DNA of 64,000 bases, taken from contig CAVRQQ010000011.1 in assembly GCA_963723355.1 (NCBI GenBank), positions 62,001-126,000 of the forward strand, read 5' to 3'. Positions 9,294 through 18,405 of this stretch are shown here, one piece after another (the first letter of the stretch is position 1; each line of letters starts with the position of its first letter). The notes beneath the pieces were generated by a model. It made no database searches and was not told the origin of the DNA. It saw only the letters and a list, made by a program, of their open reading frames with translations. The position numbers were made by a program, and so were the translations under genes. This stretch comes from JAFDBW01 sp963723355. GTDB lineage: Bacteria > Desulfobacterota > Desulfuromonadia > Desulfuromonadales > BM103.

Positions 9294-11355
9294 ATGTCCC
9301 GATTTGTCTTGACCCTGATTATGATCTTCTGCAGCACCTTGCCTTTCGAGGTGATGGCTGCCGGTCACGTTGAGCAACAGCTCTCCATTCTCCTCGAACC
9401 GGCAGCACATCGGCTCACAGCAAAGACGACCATCACCCTGGCTGGCGACAGGACTGAATGGCCTGAACTGTTTCTGCTCGCCCCACAGGCGAGGATCGAG
9501 GCTGTCGTTGCGGATGACCGACCCCTGGCGTTCGATTTTAACCGTGGGCAGTTACGGATACCCGCCGCTGGTACGCGATCGGCACTGGTTATCAGTTACA
9601 CGGTCGTATTCGATGATCCCGTCCCCCGGGAGCTGGTTGGTATTGAAGACCCATCCTACGGTGTCAGGGCGACGATCATGCCTGAAGGGACATACCTGTC
9701 TGCTTCGTCAGGCTGGTATCCCAATGTCGTCGATATCCCCCAGCAATTTACCATCACGATAACCGGATCGCAGAGATTTGACCGGCGTGACATCCGGTCG
9801 CCTGATGAATATCAGTAGAACGGAAGCCGGTACGGTAACGACCTGGCAAACCGTTCTGCAGCCGTCTGCCATGGCTCTGGCCGCGGGACCTTACCAACTC
9901 CGGCGCGACAGCCTCGGCGAGATCCAGCTGCTGGCCTTTTTCAGCAAAAGCAATGCCCCTCTGGCTGCCGGCTACCTCGAATCGGTCAAAGAGTACCTGT
10001 CACTTTACCGGGAGCTGTTCGGCCCTTATCCCTACGAAAAATTTGCCATTGTCGAAAATTTCTATCCCACCGGTTACGGGCTGCCGGGGTGGACGCTGCT
10101 GGGCAGCAGCGTGGTCCGGTTACCCTTTATCCGCACGACCAGCCTGCCGCATGAGATCGCTCATGCCTGGTGGGGCAATGCGATAAAAGTCGATTATGCG
10201 TCAGGCAACTGGGCAGAAGGCCTGGCCACATATGTCGCCGACTATTATCTGAAAGAACGCGATGATCCGCGGGAAGCTCTCGAATATCGCCGGAAAATCC
10301 TGCGTGACTACGCTGCACTGGTGGCTGATGGAGACACCCTGCCACTCTCCGCATTCCGCAATCGCACATCCAGAAGTGACCAGGCCGTTGGTTACGGTAA
10401 AGCAGCCATGGTCTTTCATATGCTGCGTGACCTGATCGGTGATCAAGCCTTCTGGGCGGGGTTGCAGCGTATCGCCCGTGATGGTCTTGGTAAAGAGTAT
10501 GGCTGGGTAGACCTGCAGCGTCACTTCGAAGCGGTTTCCTCCGTCGACCTGGAAAAGTTCTTTGCCCAATGGATCGGGCAGCCTGGCGCGCCGCACCTGA
10601 CCCTTGCCGGGGTCGAGGTCACCGATAGCGGGTCAGGTTGGCAGGTCTCGGGCAGTCTTGGCCAGAACGGGCCGGCTTACGAGCTTGCTGTGCCGATGCA
10701 GCTGATCACCGAGGACCGGGTCCATGAAGAAGTGATCCGACTGACCGGGAAGCAGCAAACATTCGCATTCACCCTGCCCGAACAGCCCATCAGTCTCGTC
10801 GTTGATCGTGACAGCCGACTTTTCCGCATGCTCGACCCGGCTGAGCTGCCGGCCACCGTCAATGACCTGCGTGCTTCGAAGAGTCCTCTGGTGGTTGTCG
10901 CCTCGGGATCTGAGGCTCTGATCGATGCCTCCAGAGATCTGTTGCGGGGTTTGCAATGGCATCAGGCGGCAGTTATGAACGAATCGGCATACCTGGCCTC
11001 CGCTTCGTCCGGCATGGATATCCTCTTCCTCGGTTGGCCGCAAAGCGAGGCATTACGACCTGACCTGCCGCCGGAAATCATGGCGTCTGAGCAGGAGTTT
11101 GCCGTCGACGGCAAGTTGAATGACGACAACAGCGATGTCCTCTTCATGGTCGGGAAAATGGATCATGCCGATCAGGTTGTCGCCTACTTCCTGCCCGGCT
11201 CTGTTGCTTCTGCACGGGACACGGCTCGACGCATCCCGCACTACGGCCGTTATAGTTATCTCGCGTTTCGAGACGGTCAAAACCGGGTCAAGGCAACCTG
11301 GGAGCCTGACAATTCACCTTTGCAGCGACACTTTTATAAGGACATAAAGCGATGA
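9294..11355 (+). CDS. exported M1-family metallopeptidase with C-terminal extension (one frameshift)
   Basis: N-terminal signal peptide from ATG 9294 (MSRFVLTLIMIF, cleavage after M-A-A). The frame changes near 9790, where about one extra base separates the beta-sandwich N-terminal part from the catalytic part; both halves belong together by content. The catalytic domain has L-P-H-E-I-A-H-A-W-W-G-N followed by N-W-A-E-G-L-A-T-Y, the H-E-x-x-H-x18-E zinc site of gluzincins, in the C-terminal fragment. Substrate-side G-Y-G-L-P-G-W-T replaces the strict G-A-M-E-N of PepN, so exopeptidase specificity is uncertain. About 230 residues follow the catalytic domain and show no recognised domain. The stop overlaps the next ATG (ATGA at 11352). 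Confidence 0.8.
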
Positions 11356-12218
11356 AATCGACAAGTAAAATGACGCTCAGCATACTGCTGGCCTGCATGG
11401 TCTGGCTTGTCCCTGCTGCGGTGCTGGCTCACCCGCACCTTCTGGATGTAAAGGATAAAATCGAAGTTTCCCCTGAAGTCATGCTCGACGATCTACGTAA
11501 GGCACAGGTCATTTTCGTCGGCGAACTTCACGATAACCCCGGGCATCACCAGGCTCAACTGGCCATCATCGATGCTCTAGACAACGATGAAACCCCTCTT
11601 GCGATTGGTCTGGAGATGTTCCGCCGCGACAGCCAGGAAGATCTGGATGTCTGGACCGCCGGGAGTTCATCTGTTCCGGAGTTTATGCAGGCGTTTAATA
11701 ATAACTGGGGCATGTGGCCGGTATACAGCGGGATATTCATGCATGCCCGCAATGAAAATGTGAAGATGGTCGGCCTGAATATTCCGCGCTCGATTACCGG
11801 CAAGGTGGCCAGAAACGGCTACAATTCGTTGTCGAGCGAGGAGCGCCTGCTCCTCGGCAACGTCCAGTGCGAGGTCGACCAGGCTTACGGCGAATACATC
11901 CGACAGGCCATGGGCGGCCATGGCGGCCACGGTACCCACTTCCTCTATTTCTGTGAAGCACAGTTGCTCTGGGACACCATTATGGCGAGGAACCTGGTTG
12001 ATTTTCTCAAGGAGAACCCGGATTTCCGGGTCGTGGTGCTGGCAGGCAGTGGTCATGCCTGGAAATTCGGTATTCCCCGACAACTGGTCGAGCAGGCCGA
12101 CATCAGCTACCGGGTGGTTCTGCCGGAAATTATCGGCCGTATCGACCGCCGGAATGTCAATGAAAAGCTTGCCGACTATTTGTGGCTGGATGAAGGGCCT
12201 GACGGTTGGGGATTCTAA
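11352..12218 (+). CDS. ChaN-like haem-binding protein (PF04187)
   Basis: A 288-residue protein with a signal peptide ending A-V-L-A. It carries the ChaN/Tiki-superfamily motifs I-F-V-G-E-L-H-D-N-P-x-H-H near residue 56 and V-V-V-L-A-G-S-G-H-A-W-K-F-G-I-P near residue 228, typical of the haem-binding lipoprotein ChaN and of TIKI-like metal peptidases. No lipobox Cys is present, so it is more likely periplasmic. A Gly/His stretch (G-G-H-G-G-H-G-T-H) near residue 192 may bind metal. It is translationally coupled to the M1 peptidase through an ATGA overlap, suggesting joint action on exported peptides or haem proteins. Confidence 0.75.
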   Translation: MKSTSKMTLSILLACMVWLVPAAVLAHPHLLDVKDKIEVSPEVMLDDLRKAQVIFVGELHDNPGHHQAQLAIIDALDNDETPLAIGLEMFRRDSQEDLDVWTAGSSSVPEFMQAFNNNWGMWPVYSGIFMHARNENVKMVGLNIPRSITGKVARNGYNSLSSEERLLLGNVQCEVDQAYGEYIRQAMGGHGGHGTHFLYFCEAQLLWDTIMARNLVDFLKENPDFRVVVLAGSGHAWKFGIPRQLVEQADISYRVVLPEIIGRIDRRNVNEKLADYLWLDEGPDGWGF

Positions 12219-12238
12219 GCGACGGGCGCGGGATGAGG
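12219..12238. repeat. solitary heptamer-repeat arm J
   Basis: Directly after the ChaN-like stop lies a short GC-rich run of 7-bp type units (GACGGGC, GCGGGAT) of the same family as the other elements in this window. No inverted partner is present before the convergent methyltransferase gene. Confidence 0.5.
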
Positions 12239-12249
12239 AAATCTCAGTC

Positions 12250-12904
12250 TTAGGCCGGTTCGGCCAACAGCAGCCGATTTTTCGGCGTGATCTCTGACGG
12301 GATTGTCTGCGTGTAGATCCGGTAGCCTTTGCTCTTCAGGCAGTTGGCCCTTGTAATATCCACCGCCATGGGCCCATCGACCCATCCATCCAGGTTGCCC
12401 TTGTCCGATTCATCAGGTTGTGACAGCAGGGCAATACGGCGACACGTGCTCCGGCTTCCGCTGCCCGGTCCAGCACCAGGTCGGTGAGACCGCCGCAGGC
12501 GTGTACGGAGACGACCAGGTCCCGGGTTGAAAGCGGAACATCTCCCAGTGACTTTTCTTCGAACGCAATCCTTCCCTCCAATCTCGGCCATCTCTCCACC
12601 AAGACCTCATGCAGTTTGCCCGCAGAGGCCGGGATCGATCGGTCTACTGCGAAAGCTTCCGGCGAGGTGTCGTCGAGCAGCAGGAGCAGGGCGGCAGTTA
12701 AACCGTGACCACACGCCAGGTCGACGACGCGCCCGCCGCGAAACCTGCGTCTTATCCTCCGGGCCACTTCCCAGGCTTCAAAAAGTTCCTTGCGCGGCAG
12801 ACACCCGGCTTCGCAAACGGCTCGTCCCACCTTGTCGAGCAGGGTGTCGCCGGGGAAGAGAAACGACTCTTTGTCCGTCAGGCGGTTTTTCGAGGAAAGA
12901 TCAT
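12250..12904 (-). CDS. SAM-dependent methyltransferase, Methyltransf_32-like (frameshifted)
   Basis: The clear part (12336-12830) holds V-V-D-L-A-C-G-H-G-L-T, a SAM-binding loop, and later S-V-H-A-C-G-G-L-T-D followed by V-A-V-L-P-C-C-H, the H-A-C-G and P-C-C-H pair of the Methyltransf_32/RRNAD family. After P-C-C-H, near 12415, the frame shifts by one and the rest (D-K-G-N-L-D-G-W-V-D through L-L-L-A-E-P-A) continues to a stop at 12250. Upstream, the frame is open without a good start, but restoring one A in an A5 run near 12892 gives an ATG at 12904 and the sequence M-I-F-P-R-K-N-R-L. Substrate unknown. Coordinates of the 5' end are an inference. Confidence 0.65.
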
Positions 12905-12911
12905 AGGAGTC

Positions 12912-12984
12912 GGGTACGTGGGAAGAGGGCAGTGGTCCGAGGGAAACAGTTTAAATGCGCCTCGCGTTACGTGTCTCGAGCCTC
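12912..12984. repeat. inverted heptamer-repeat element I
   Basis: Left arm 12912-12942 (units like TACGTGG) and right arm 12956-12984 (units like GCGTTAC, GTGTCTC) are of inverted type and separated by 13 bases. The right arm provides the last six codons (R-E-A-R-D-T) and the stop of the DksA-like gene on the minus strand. Confidence 0.7.
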
Positions 12985-13329
12985 CCTGTTGCCTTGGCAA
13001 CTAATACAAAACGGTGCCTCCGGTTGGGCTTTCAGTCTGGCATAGCCGATCACTTCTTCACATTCCACGCACAGGCCGTATGCATCGTTGTGGTATCGAC
13101 GCAGGGCGGCTTCGATACGCGTTAAACGGGTTTGGGCGGTACGACGATTGGCCTGCACCATACTCTGTTGCTGCATGGCATCCATACGCGAGAGTCGGCC
13201 AATCGGTTCATCGAGACTGACCGGTTTTGCTCCGTCGGTGGAGTCTTCGAGCTGTTTCTGCAACTCTCTTCGCAGTTCAAGTAACGCCCGGTGCAGTTCA
13301 GTCAGTTGTTGGTCTGTCAGCTCGTGCAT
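12967..13329 (-). CDS. DksA/TraR family zinc-finger protein
   Basis: A 120-residue protein starting at ATG 13329, with GGAG about eight bases upstream. It has an N-terminal helical region (8-30 and 50-78) and a C-terminal four-Cys zinc finger: C87-V-E-C90 and C108-I-S-C111, spaced as in DksA/TraR proteins that act in the secondary channel of RNA polymerase. It is shorter than E. coli DksA (151) and lacks the exact D-x-x-D-x-A tip, although R-M-D-A-M-Q (48-53) lies at the corresponding turn. It overlaps the upstream hydrolase gene by 13 bases, so the pair is probably cotranscribed. Target may be RNA polymerase or simply unknown. Confidence 0.8.
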   Translation of the reverse strand: MHELTDQQLTELHRALLELRRELQKQLEDSTDGAKPVSLDEPIGRLSRMDAMQQQSMVQANRRTAQTRLTRIEAALRRYHNDAYGLCVECEEVIGYARLKAQPEAPFCISCQGNREARDT

Positions 13330-14035
13330 CGCCGCTCCGACAGGTTGTCGATAAAATTGCTGATTACCCTGGCACCATCTTCGGGTCGGGCCAAGAGGAT
13401 AATATGCGGGCCGCGGATTTGAACCAGCTGTGTTTGCGGCAGGTGTCGCTGGAGCTGGCTGCGGCACGTTCGGGAACCAGGCGGTCGTGACTGGCCTGGA
13501 GGTAAAGACAAGGGTTGTTGTAGTTCGTCTCGGGCGGAGGCGGCAGCTCAGCGAGAATCTTCAGGCGCTGTGACAAGGCGGACAGCTTAACGCTCGCCAG
13601 GGCTTTTTGAAAAAGTGCGACGGCCTCACGGTCTGCCGAGCCAAGGCAGAAGAATCGGCAGAGCAGACTCGTCGCAAACAGTCTCAGGAGCGGACCCTGG
13701 GGCAGGAGACGGGCCAGGTCGAGCAGAAAGGGCTTCGGGTAGCGTTCGAAGGTTGCGACAAATACCACCCCGACCAGGTTTGCCGGAGGCTCCGCGAGTA
13801 GCTGCAGAGCGATCGGGCCGGAAAAAGATTCGGCAAGCAGCACGAAGGGCTTGTCCTTCGGCAACCGGGCCCTGGCGAAATCAATGTGCTCCGCGAAGGT
13901 CATCGGCCTGTCCCCGGGATAGCGCACGACAACCGGCTCGATGGTTGAGGGCAGATGCTCAAGCAGCGGCTCGAAGACCAGGCCCGTGCCATCGAGTCCG
14001 GGGAGCAAGATCAAGGTTGTTTGTTGAGAGGCCAT
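13317..14035 (-). CDS. alpha/beta hydrolase (one frameshift near the 3' end)
   Basis: Start ATG 14035 (MASQQTTLILLPGLDGTG). The oxyanion-hole region L-L-P-G-L-D-G-T-G-L-V-F-E-P-L and the nucleophile elbow L-L-A-E-S-F-S-G-P-I-A (E-S-F-S-G, Ser near 86) identify the fold. The frame shifts near 13460; past it the sequence H-D-R-L-V-P (acid and loop) is followed by G-P-H-I-I-L-L-A-R-P, with the catalytic His in G-P-H. The gene then ends at 13317 inside the DksA-like start. About 240 residues in total, right for a lipase/esterase or thioesterase-like hydrolase. Substrate unknown. Confidence 0.75.
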
Positions 14036-14068
14036 AGATGTTTGTCTTTCCAAAAAACAAAAGTTTGC

Positions 14069-14160
14069 AACGCAAAGGCGCAAAGGTGTGATTCAAGATG
14101 CAAAGAAAAAGTTTTTCAAAAAGAAGTTAAAAGCACGTTTCTACTTTGCATCTTTGCGTT
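14069..14160. repeat. inverted repeat of GCAAAG type (element B)
   Basis: AACGCAAAGGCGCAAAGG at 14069-14086 and the inverted TTTGCATCTTTGCGTT at 14145-14160 bracket an A-rich spacer. The repeat unit GCGCAAAG has period 8, a relative of the 7-bp elements elsewhere. The same unit recurs at 18406. It lies upstream of the alpha/beta hydrolase start and downstream of the def stop. Confidence 0.7.
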
Positions 14161-14240
14161 AAAATTTATTTTCGATTGTTGAACTGCTGCGATGTTACAA
14201 TTTTCAACTGACATAGCCCAATTCAACGGTTCAGCCTGCC

Positions 14241-14744
14241 TTATTTGATCTTCCTGCGATACAGGTCAGTTTTCAGGCTCGAGACCCGGTCAAGAAACAG
14301 CAGCCCGTCGAGGTGGTCAAGTTCATGCTGGATGGCGACCGCTTCGAACCCGCTCGCCTCGATGACGCGAAGCTGGCCGTTGCGGTTGGTGAATTCGACG
14401 ACGATGTGCTCGGCCCTGGTGACATTGCCGGTGTAGTCAGGCACGCTCATGCAGCCTTCACGCATCATCTTGCTGCCGGACCTTTCGATGATCTCCGGGT
14501 TGACCATTTCGAGCAGGCCGTGATTGTTGTCCCTGCCGAGCTTGCTTTTCGAGACATCGACCACCATCACGCGCTGCAGAACGCCGATCTGTGGCGCGGC
14601 AACGCCAACCGAATGACCGGCATCGAGCATGGTGTCGACCAGGTCCTGCACGACTGCGACAACGCTTTCGTCAATCTCCTCGACTGGTTCAGCGACCTGC
14701 TTGAGAATCGGATCCGGATAAACCCGGATGGTACGTACGGCCAT
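14241..14744 (-). CDS. def: peptide deformylase
   Basis: A 167-residue iron/zinc enzyme that removes the formyl group from nascent N-terminal Met. All three family motifs are present: G47-V-A-A-P-Q-I-G54, E96-G-C98-M-S-V-P, and Q-H140-E141-L-D-H144; the metal ligands are Cys98, His140 and His144, with Glu141 catalytic. Length is standard. Two bases separate its start from the stop of the ACT-domain gene upstream on the same strand (stop 14747), so the two are cotranscribed. In many genomes def sits with fmt, which is not seen here. Confidence 0.95.
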   Translation of the reverse strand: MAVRTIRVYPDPILKQVAEPVEEIDESVVAVVQDLVDTMLDAGHSVGVAAPQIGVLQRVMVVDVSKSKLGRDNNHGLLEMVNPEIIERSGSKMMREGCMSVPDYTGNVTRAEHIVVEFTNRNGQLRVIEASGFEAVAIQHELDHLDGLLFLDRVSSLKTDLYRRKIK

Positions 14745-14746
14745 GG

Positions 14747-15286
14747 TCAGAGTTCCACGGTCGGGATGGTGCGTACGTTAATGTCGACCTGCAGTTCATC
14801 GCGGATTGGTGCCAGCCAGTTGTCGACATCCTCTTCTTCGACTCCTTCGGGCAGGGCTGCTTCGATAACCATCACATAAACAGGACGATCTTCGGTGCCG
14901 ACCAGCTTGGTGTTCAGGTCGGTGATGTTGACCTTCTTCTCGCCAAGCACATTGGCCACCCGGTAAACGATCCCCGGTTTGTCAGAGCCGTATACGGAGA
15001 TCATGCAGAGGTCGCCTTCGATATGTGAGCGAATTTCGCCGCCCGGCTTGAGAACCCGCAGGGCAACGGTCAGATCAGCATCTTCCAGGGGCTTGAAGGC
15101 GTCGCCAAAGCTTTCCCGGTCGATGAATTCCGGGTGGCCGAGAATCAGGATCATGGCGAACTGGCCACCGAGAATCGAACAGCTCGAATCGGCAAGATTG
15201 CAGCCCTGTTTGAATAGAATCTCGGTGACCTGGGAGACGATCCCGGGGCGGTCGCGACCAACAATAGTCAGTGCGAAATGGTTCAT
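14747..15286 (-). CDS. ACT-domain protein, GcvR-like
   Basis: A 179-residue protein starting at ATG 15286, selected for the GGGAG six bases upstream. It has two ACT domains: the first starts H-F-A-L-T-I-V-G-R-D-R-P-G-I-V-S-Q-V at residue 3, the second I-S-V-Y-G-S-D-K-P-G-I-V-Y-R-V near residue 95. ACT domains bind amino acids, and the two-ACT architecture matches the glycine-cleavage regulator GcvR, which works by protein-protein contact instead of DNA binding. No GcvA-type activator is adjacent. Precedes def in one transcript. Confidence 0.8.
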   Translation of the reverse strand: MNHFALTIVGRDRPGIVSQVTEILFKQGCNLADSSCSILGGQFAMILILGHPEFIDRESFGDAFKPLEDADLTVALRVLKPGGEIRSHIEGDLCMISVYGSDKPGIVYRVANVLGEKKVNITDLNTKLVGTEDRPVYVMVIEAALPEGVEEEDVDNWLAPIRDELQVDINVRTIPTVEL

Positions 15287-15371
15287 GGCAGACTCCCTCT
15301 TTGACAAGTGCGATTGAATAACTTTATCTTTTTATCATAATTTGGCAGAGGAGACACTAACTCTTTGGAAT

Positions 15372-15438
15372 GTGGTACGTGGCCCGTGGCTCGTGGATTT
15401 TGGTTGTCCACGAACCGCACACCACGTACCACGTACCG
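15372..15438. repeat. inverted heptamer-repeat element C
   Basis: GGTACGTGG at 15374-15382 and CGTGGA at 15392-15397 pair perfectly with CCACGTACC at 15430-15438 and TCCACG at 15407-15412; the interior is imperfect. Arms consist of 7-bp units (ACGTGGC, CCGTGGC). It ends nine bases before the release-factor-like ATG, so it forms its 5' leader and leaves no ordinary Shine-Dalgarno sequence. Confidence 0.8.
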
Positions 15439-15446
15439 GTTTAAGC

Positions 15447-15764
15447 ATGCTAAATCCTAAAGATTTAAAAATTGATTACTACCGCGGCTCCGGTCCAGGC
15501 GGCCAGCATCGCAACACCAGTGAGACGGGAGTGCGTATTACCCATCTGCCGACCGGTATTGTCGTAACGGCTACGGAATCACGTTCCCGGCACATGAACC
15601 AGCAACGTGCCATGGCACGCCTCGAGGAGAAACTCGCCGCGCGGTTGAGAAAGCGGCGGCCGAGGATCAAGACCCGCCCCGGCAAGGCTGCCATTGCCAG
15701 GCGCCTGGATGCCAAGCGCAAACAGGGGGACAAGAAACGTGATCGCAAGAGACTCGATTGCTGA
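15447..15764 (+). CDS. class I release-factor-like protein with GGQ motif
   Basis: A 105-residue protein starting at ATG 15447 (MLNPKDLKIDYYRGSG). It contains G-S-G-P-G18-G19-Q20-H-R-N-T-S-E-T-G-V-R-I-T-H-L-P-T-G, the peptidyl-tRNA hydrolysis motif of RF-1 domain proteins, followed by a basic C-terminal tail rich in Arg and Lys, as in ArfB/YaeJ-type rescue factors. It lacks the codon-recognition domains of RF1/RF2. ArfB is about 140 residues, so this one is short. Probable role: release of stalled ribosomes, or a related hydrolase. The start has no visible ribosome-binding site because a heptamer element fills the leader. Confidence 0.8.
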   Translation: MLNPKDLKIDYYRGSGPGGQHRNTSETGVRITHLPTGIVVTATESRSRHMNQQRAMARLEEKLAARLRKRRPRIKTRPGKAAIARRLDAKRKQGDKKRDRKRLDC

Positions 15765-15856
15765 TCAAAGCTGAAAAGAATCATTGAAAATATGACGATC
15801 CGCATTGATCAAATTTGATCAGCATTCGTTGAAAAGATTGCGCCCGAGTCTTTGGT

Positions 15857-16735
15857 TTAGTAGATGAAGCGAAGTAAGAGACCGTTCAGCAGGATGGTTC
15901 CCAGCACCAGGCCGAGATAGAGATGCAGGCCGATGCGGAGTTTTTGGGCGGTTTTTTCGATGAAGAGGGTTTTGCGCTGGACCCGGGTGGTCCAGACAGC
16001 GAAGGCGATCGCCAGGCCGGCAACCAGGCTTTGCAAAAATGGCAGTTGCACCAGCTTGAAAGGCGGCAGCAGCAGGGTGGCGGTGATCATGCCGAGAATC
16101 CAGAAATGGCTGACGCTCAACAGTTGGTGACCTGACATCTTGCCCGGCAGAACCTTGAACCCGGCTCGCAGCAGTTCCTCACGGTCGGGCATGGCCAGCA
16201 GCCAGTAGTGAGGCACCTGCCAGAGGACCATCAACAGGACCAGGGAGAGTGGCCTTGGATCGAACGGGTCACCACCTGCCGCAATCCAGCCGATCAGGGG
16301 CGGCAGGGCGCCACAGGGGGTGCCGGCGATCACGGCCAGAGAAGAGATCCTTTTCAACGGAGTGTAGACAGCCAGATACCAGACGGTTGCACCGAGGCCA
16401 AGCAGGCTGGCCGTGGTGCCGGAGGTGGCAAGCAGGACGCCGAGACCGCCGCTGGCCAGGAGCAGGCCGACTGCCATGCCGGCTCCCGGGGCCAGGGCAC
16501 CGCAGGCGAGTGGCCGGCTACAGGTGCGGCGCATCAGGGCATCGGTGAAGCGTTCCTGGACCTGGTTGAGGACCGAGCAGGCAGAACTCAGCAGGAAGAT
16601 CCCCCAGACGACGCCCCAAAGCTTCAGCCAGGGCAGGTAAGGGCTTGCAGCCAGCGCTCCGGCCAGCGCCGAGAGGGCGACCATCGCCGAGAGCGGCAGG
16701 CGGATCAGGCGGCTCAAAGCCGTAAGGTTGGTCAT
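15857..16735 (-). CDS. cyoE: protoheme IX farnesyltransferase (haem O synthase)
   Basis: A 292-residue UbiA-family membrane protein with about eight hydrophobic segments. The prenyltransferase motif appears as N-Q-V-Q-E-R-F-T-D-A-L-M-R-R-T-C-S-R-P near residue 57, close to the haem O synthase consensus N-x-x-x-E-R-D-x-D-A-x-M-x-R-T-x-x-R-P with one deviation (Phe for the first Asp). It adds a farnesyl group to haem b, needed for haem o/a of the oxidase encoded directly upstream. It follows coxB by 24 bases on the same strand and completes the oxidase operon. Confidence 0.9.
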   Translation of the reverse strand: MTNLTALSRLIRLPLSAMVALSALAGALAASPYLPWLKLWGVVWGIFLLSSACSVLNQVQERFTDALMRRTCSRPLACGALAPGAGMAVGLLLASGGLGVLLATSGTTASLLGLGATVWYLAVYTPLKRISSLAVIAGTPCGALPPLIGWIAAGGDPFDPRPLSLVLLMVLWQVPHYWLLAMPDREELLRAGFKVLPGKMSGHQLLSVSHFWILGMITATLLLPPFKLVQLPFLQSLVAGLAIAFAVWTTRVQRKTLFIEKTAQKLRIGLHLYLGLVLGTILLNGLLLRFIY

Positions 16736-16759
16736 GGTCCCGGAATGACTTTGCGATGT

Positions 16760-18086
16760 TTACTCCAGCGTTTCCATCCAGCTTTGCATCGCCTTGATGT
16801 CGTCATCACTCAATCCCGGATAAGGCGGCATGGCGGGCGGGTAACCCTCGGTCACTTCTGCGCCGGGTTCCCTTATAGCCCGAATCAGGTAGTCCGTGTC
16901 TGCCTGGACCTTGACGGATTGGCCATCTTTGGTGACGGAGCGTTCGCTGCCGATCAGCCCTTTGAAGCTCGGACCGACTTTGCGGGTGCCGTCGGTGCTG
17001 TGGCAGCCAAGGCAGCCATTCTGACTGGCCAGGGCCTTGCCGCGCTCGACGGGGTCAGCCGGTGCAGCAGGCGTCCTCTACCGGTTTGTCAGCCTCTTCC
17101 TTTGCAGGTTCCGGTTGCTGAGCTGATTGAGCGGCCGGCTTTTCCTCTGATGCAGGTTCAGCCTGTGTTCCTCGCTGCCTTTTGAGTCCATCAGGTAATC
17201 GAGAATCCCGGTCATGTCTTCTGCCGGGATGCTTCCGGCATACGGGGGCATGGCAGGCGGGAAGCCTTCGACGATATCGGCATTCGGTTCGAGAATCGAT
17301 TTTTCCAGGTAGTCGCGATCGGTCGTCAGGGTCCGGCTTTCAGCCGTTCGTGACAACATTAACCTGGCGGCCGCTTATCCCCTGGAAGGTCGGGCCGACC
17401 GATGGTGTGCCATCGATGGAGTGACAGCCGAGGCAGCCGTGCTTTTGCAGCAGGGCCTTGCCGACATCTGCTGCGACCGGTTTATCTTCAAGCCAGGCGG
17501 CAAATTCGGCAGGAGGAATCGCTTCCACGGTGGTGATCATGGCAGAGTGGGCGACGCCGCAATACTCGGCGCAGAAGAGATCGTAGCTGCCCGGTTCTTC
17601 GGCGACGAACCAGGCATAGGTTTCCATCCCCGGAACCGTGTCTCGCTTGACACGAAACGCCGGGACATAGAAAGCGTGCAACACGTCCACGGAAGTGAGC
17701 CTGACATTGACCGGCTGACCGACCGGCACGTAGAGCTTGTCGGAGGTCTTGCCGTTTTCGTAGGTGAAGAGCCACGACCACATGCGCGCTGTCCCCTGGA
17801 CCGGGATGGCATTGTCAGGGACCCGCCGCAGCGACAGGTAGCCTTCCCAGCCGTACCAGAACATCACCATGACCAGGATCGAAGGGATGATCGTCCAGGT
17901 GACCTCCAGCCAGACATTGTGGTCCTTCTGGCTGAGCGGCGTCGGGTAGCGTTTGCGGCTATAGCGCCAGGACAGGTAAACCACGGCAATTGTGATACCG
18001 AGCAGTGCAACGCCGCTGATGCCGAAGATGACGTAGAAGGCCGTGTCGACAGCCTCGGTTGTGGTGATTAAAGGTTGTGGATTCAC
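16760..18086 (-). CDS. coxB: cytochrome c oxidase subunit II with two fused cytochrome c domains (frameshifted)
   Basis: Two N-terminal transmembrane helices (about 17-40 and 60-80) precede the CuA domain, with ligands H137, C172, E174, C176, H180 and M183. A first cytochrome c domain has C218-L-G-C-H222. The frame shifts near 17345; after P-P-Y-A-G the frame shifts back near 17170 into an Ala/Pro/Glu-rich linker, and again near 17080 into a second cytochrome c domain with C-L-G-C-H and a distal Met in A-M-P-P-Y, ending at 16760. The final product would be about 440 residues. Single-haem fusion is the caa3 norm; a second haem domain is less usual. Confidence 0.85.
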
Positions 18087-18094
18087 ATCAACTC

Positions 18095-18379
18095 CTACCG
18101 ATAAAGAACATCAAAGAAGGTCAGGCCGATGAAGATCGCCAGGATGGCCAGTGCTGACAAAAGCGCAATCTTGAACAGCCAGCTTTCGTATTTCATGTGC
18201 ATGAAGACCGCGACCACCAGTGCCGACTTGAGCGTGGCAATGCTCAAGGCCACCCAGATATTCAACGGGCCGAGGTTGTATTGCGCGACCCACACGGTGA
18301 CGCCGGTCAGGATCAGCAGCGCGATCCAGATGACCATGAAGGTCTTGTACGGGACAATATGTGCGTGTTCTTCGGACAT
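18095..18379 (-). CDS. cytochrome c oxidase subunit IV, prokaryotic type
   Basis: A 94-residue protein with three transmembrane helices: residues 11-33, 38-60 and 70-92. The pattern L-L-I-L-T-G-V-T-V-W-V-A and A-L-V-V-A-V-F-M-H-M-K-Y is that of the COX4_pro family (CtaF/CoxD), which stabilises subunits I and II. It lies eight bases before coxB in the same transcript. There is no catalytic residue to report. Confidence 0.88.
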   Translation of the reverse strand: MSEEHAHIVPYKTFMVIWIALLILTGVTVWVAQYNLGPLNIWVALSIATLKSALVVAVFMHMKYESWLFKIALLSALAILAIFIGLTFFDVLYR

Positions 18380-18405
18380 AACTACCTCATTTGAAAATCA
18401 TATTT

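Noticed and set aside
11920..12297. Second frame over the ChaN-like gene 3' end
   Set aside because: Overlaps the intact ChaN-like gene and the repeat arm; no ribosome-binding site.
16208..17185. 325-residue frame on the plus strand opposite cyoE and coxB
   Set aside because: Lies antisense to clear cyoE and coxB genes, has Gln/Arg/Gly-rich composition and no start signal; a mirror frame of GC-rich coding DNA.
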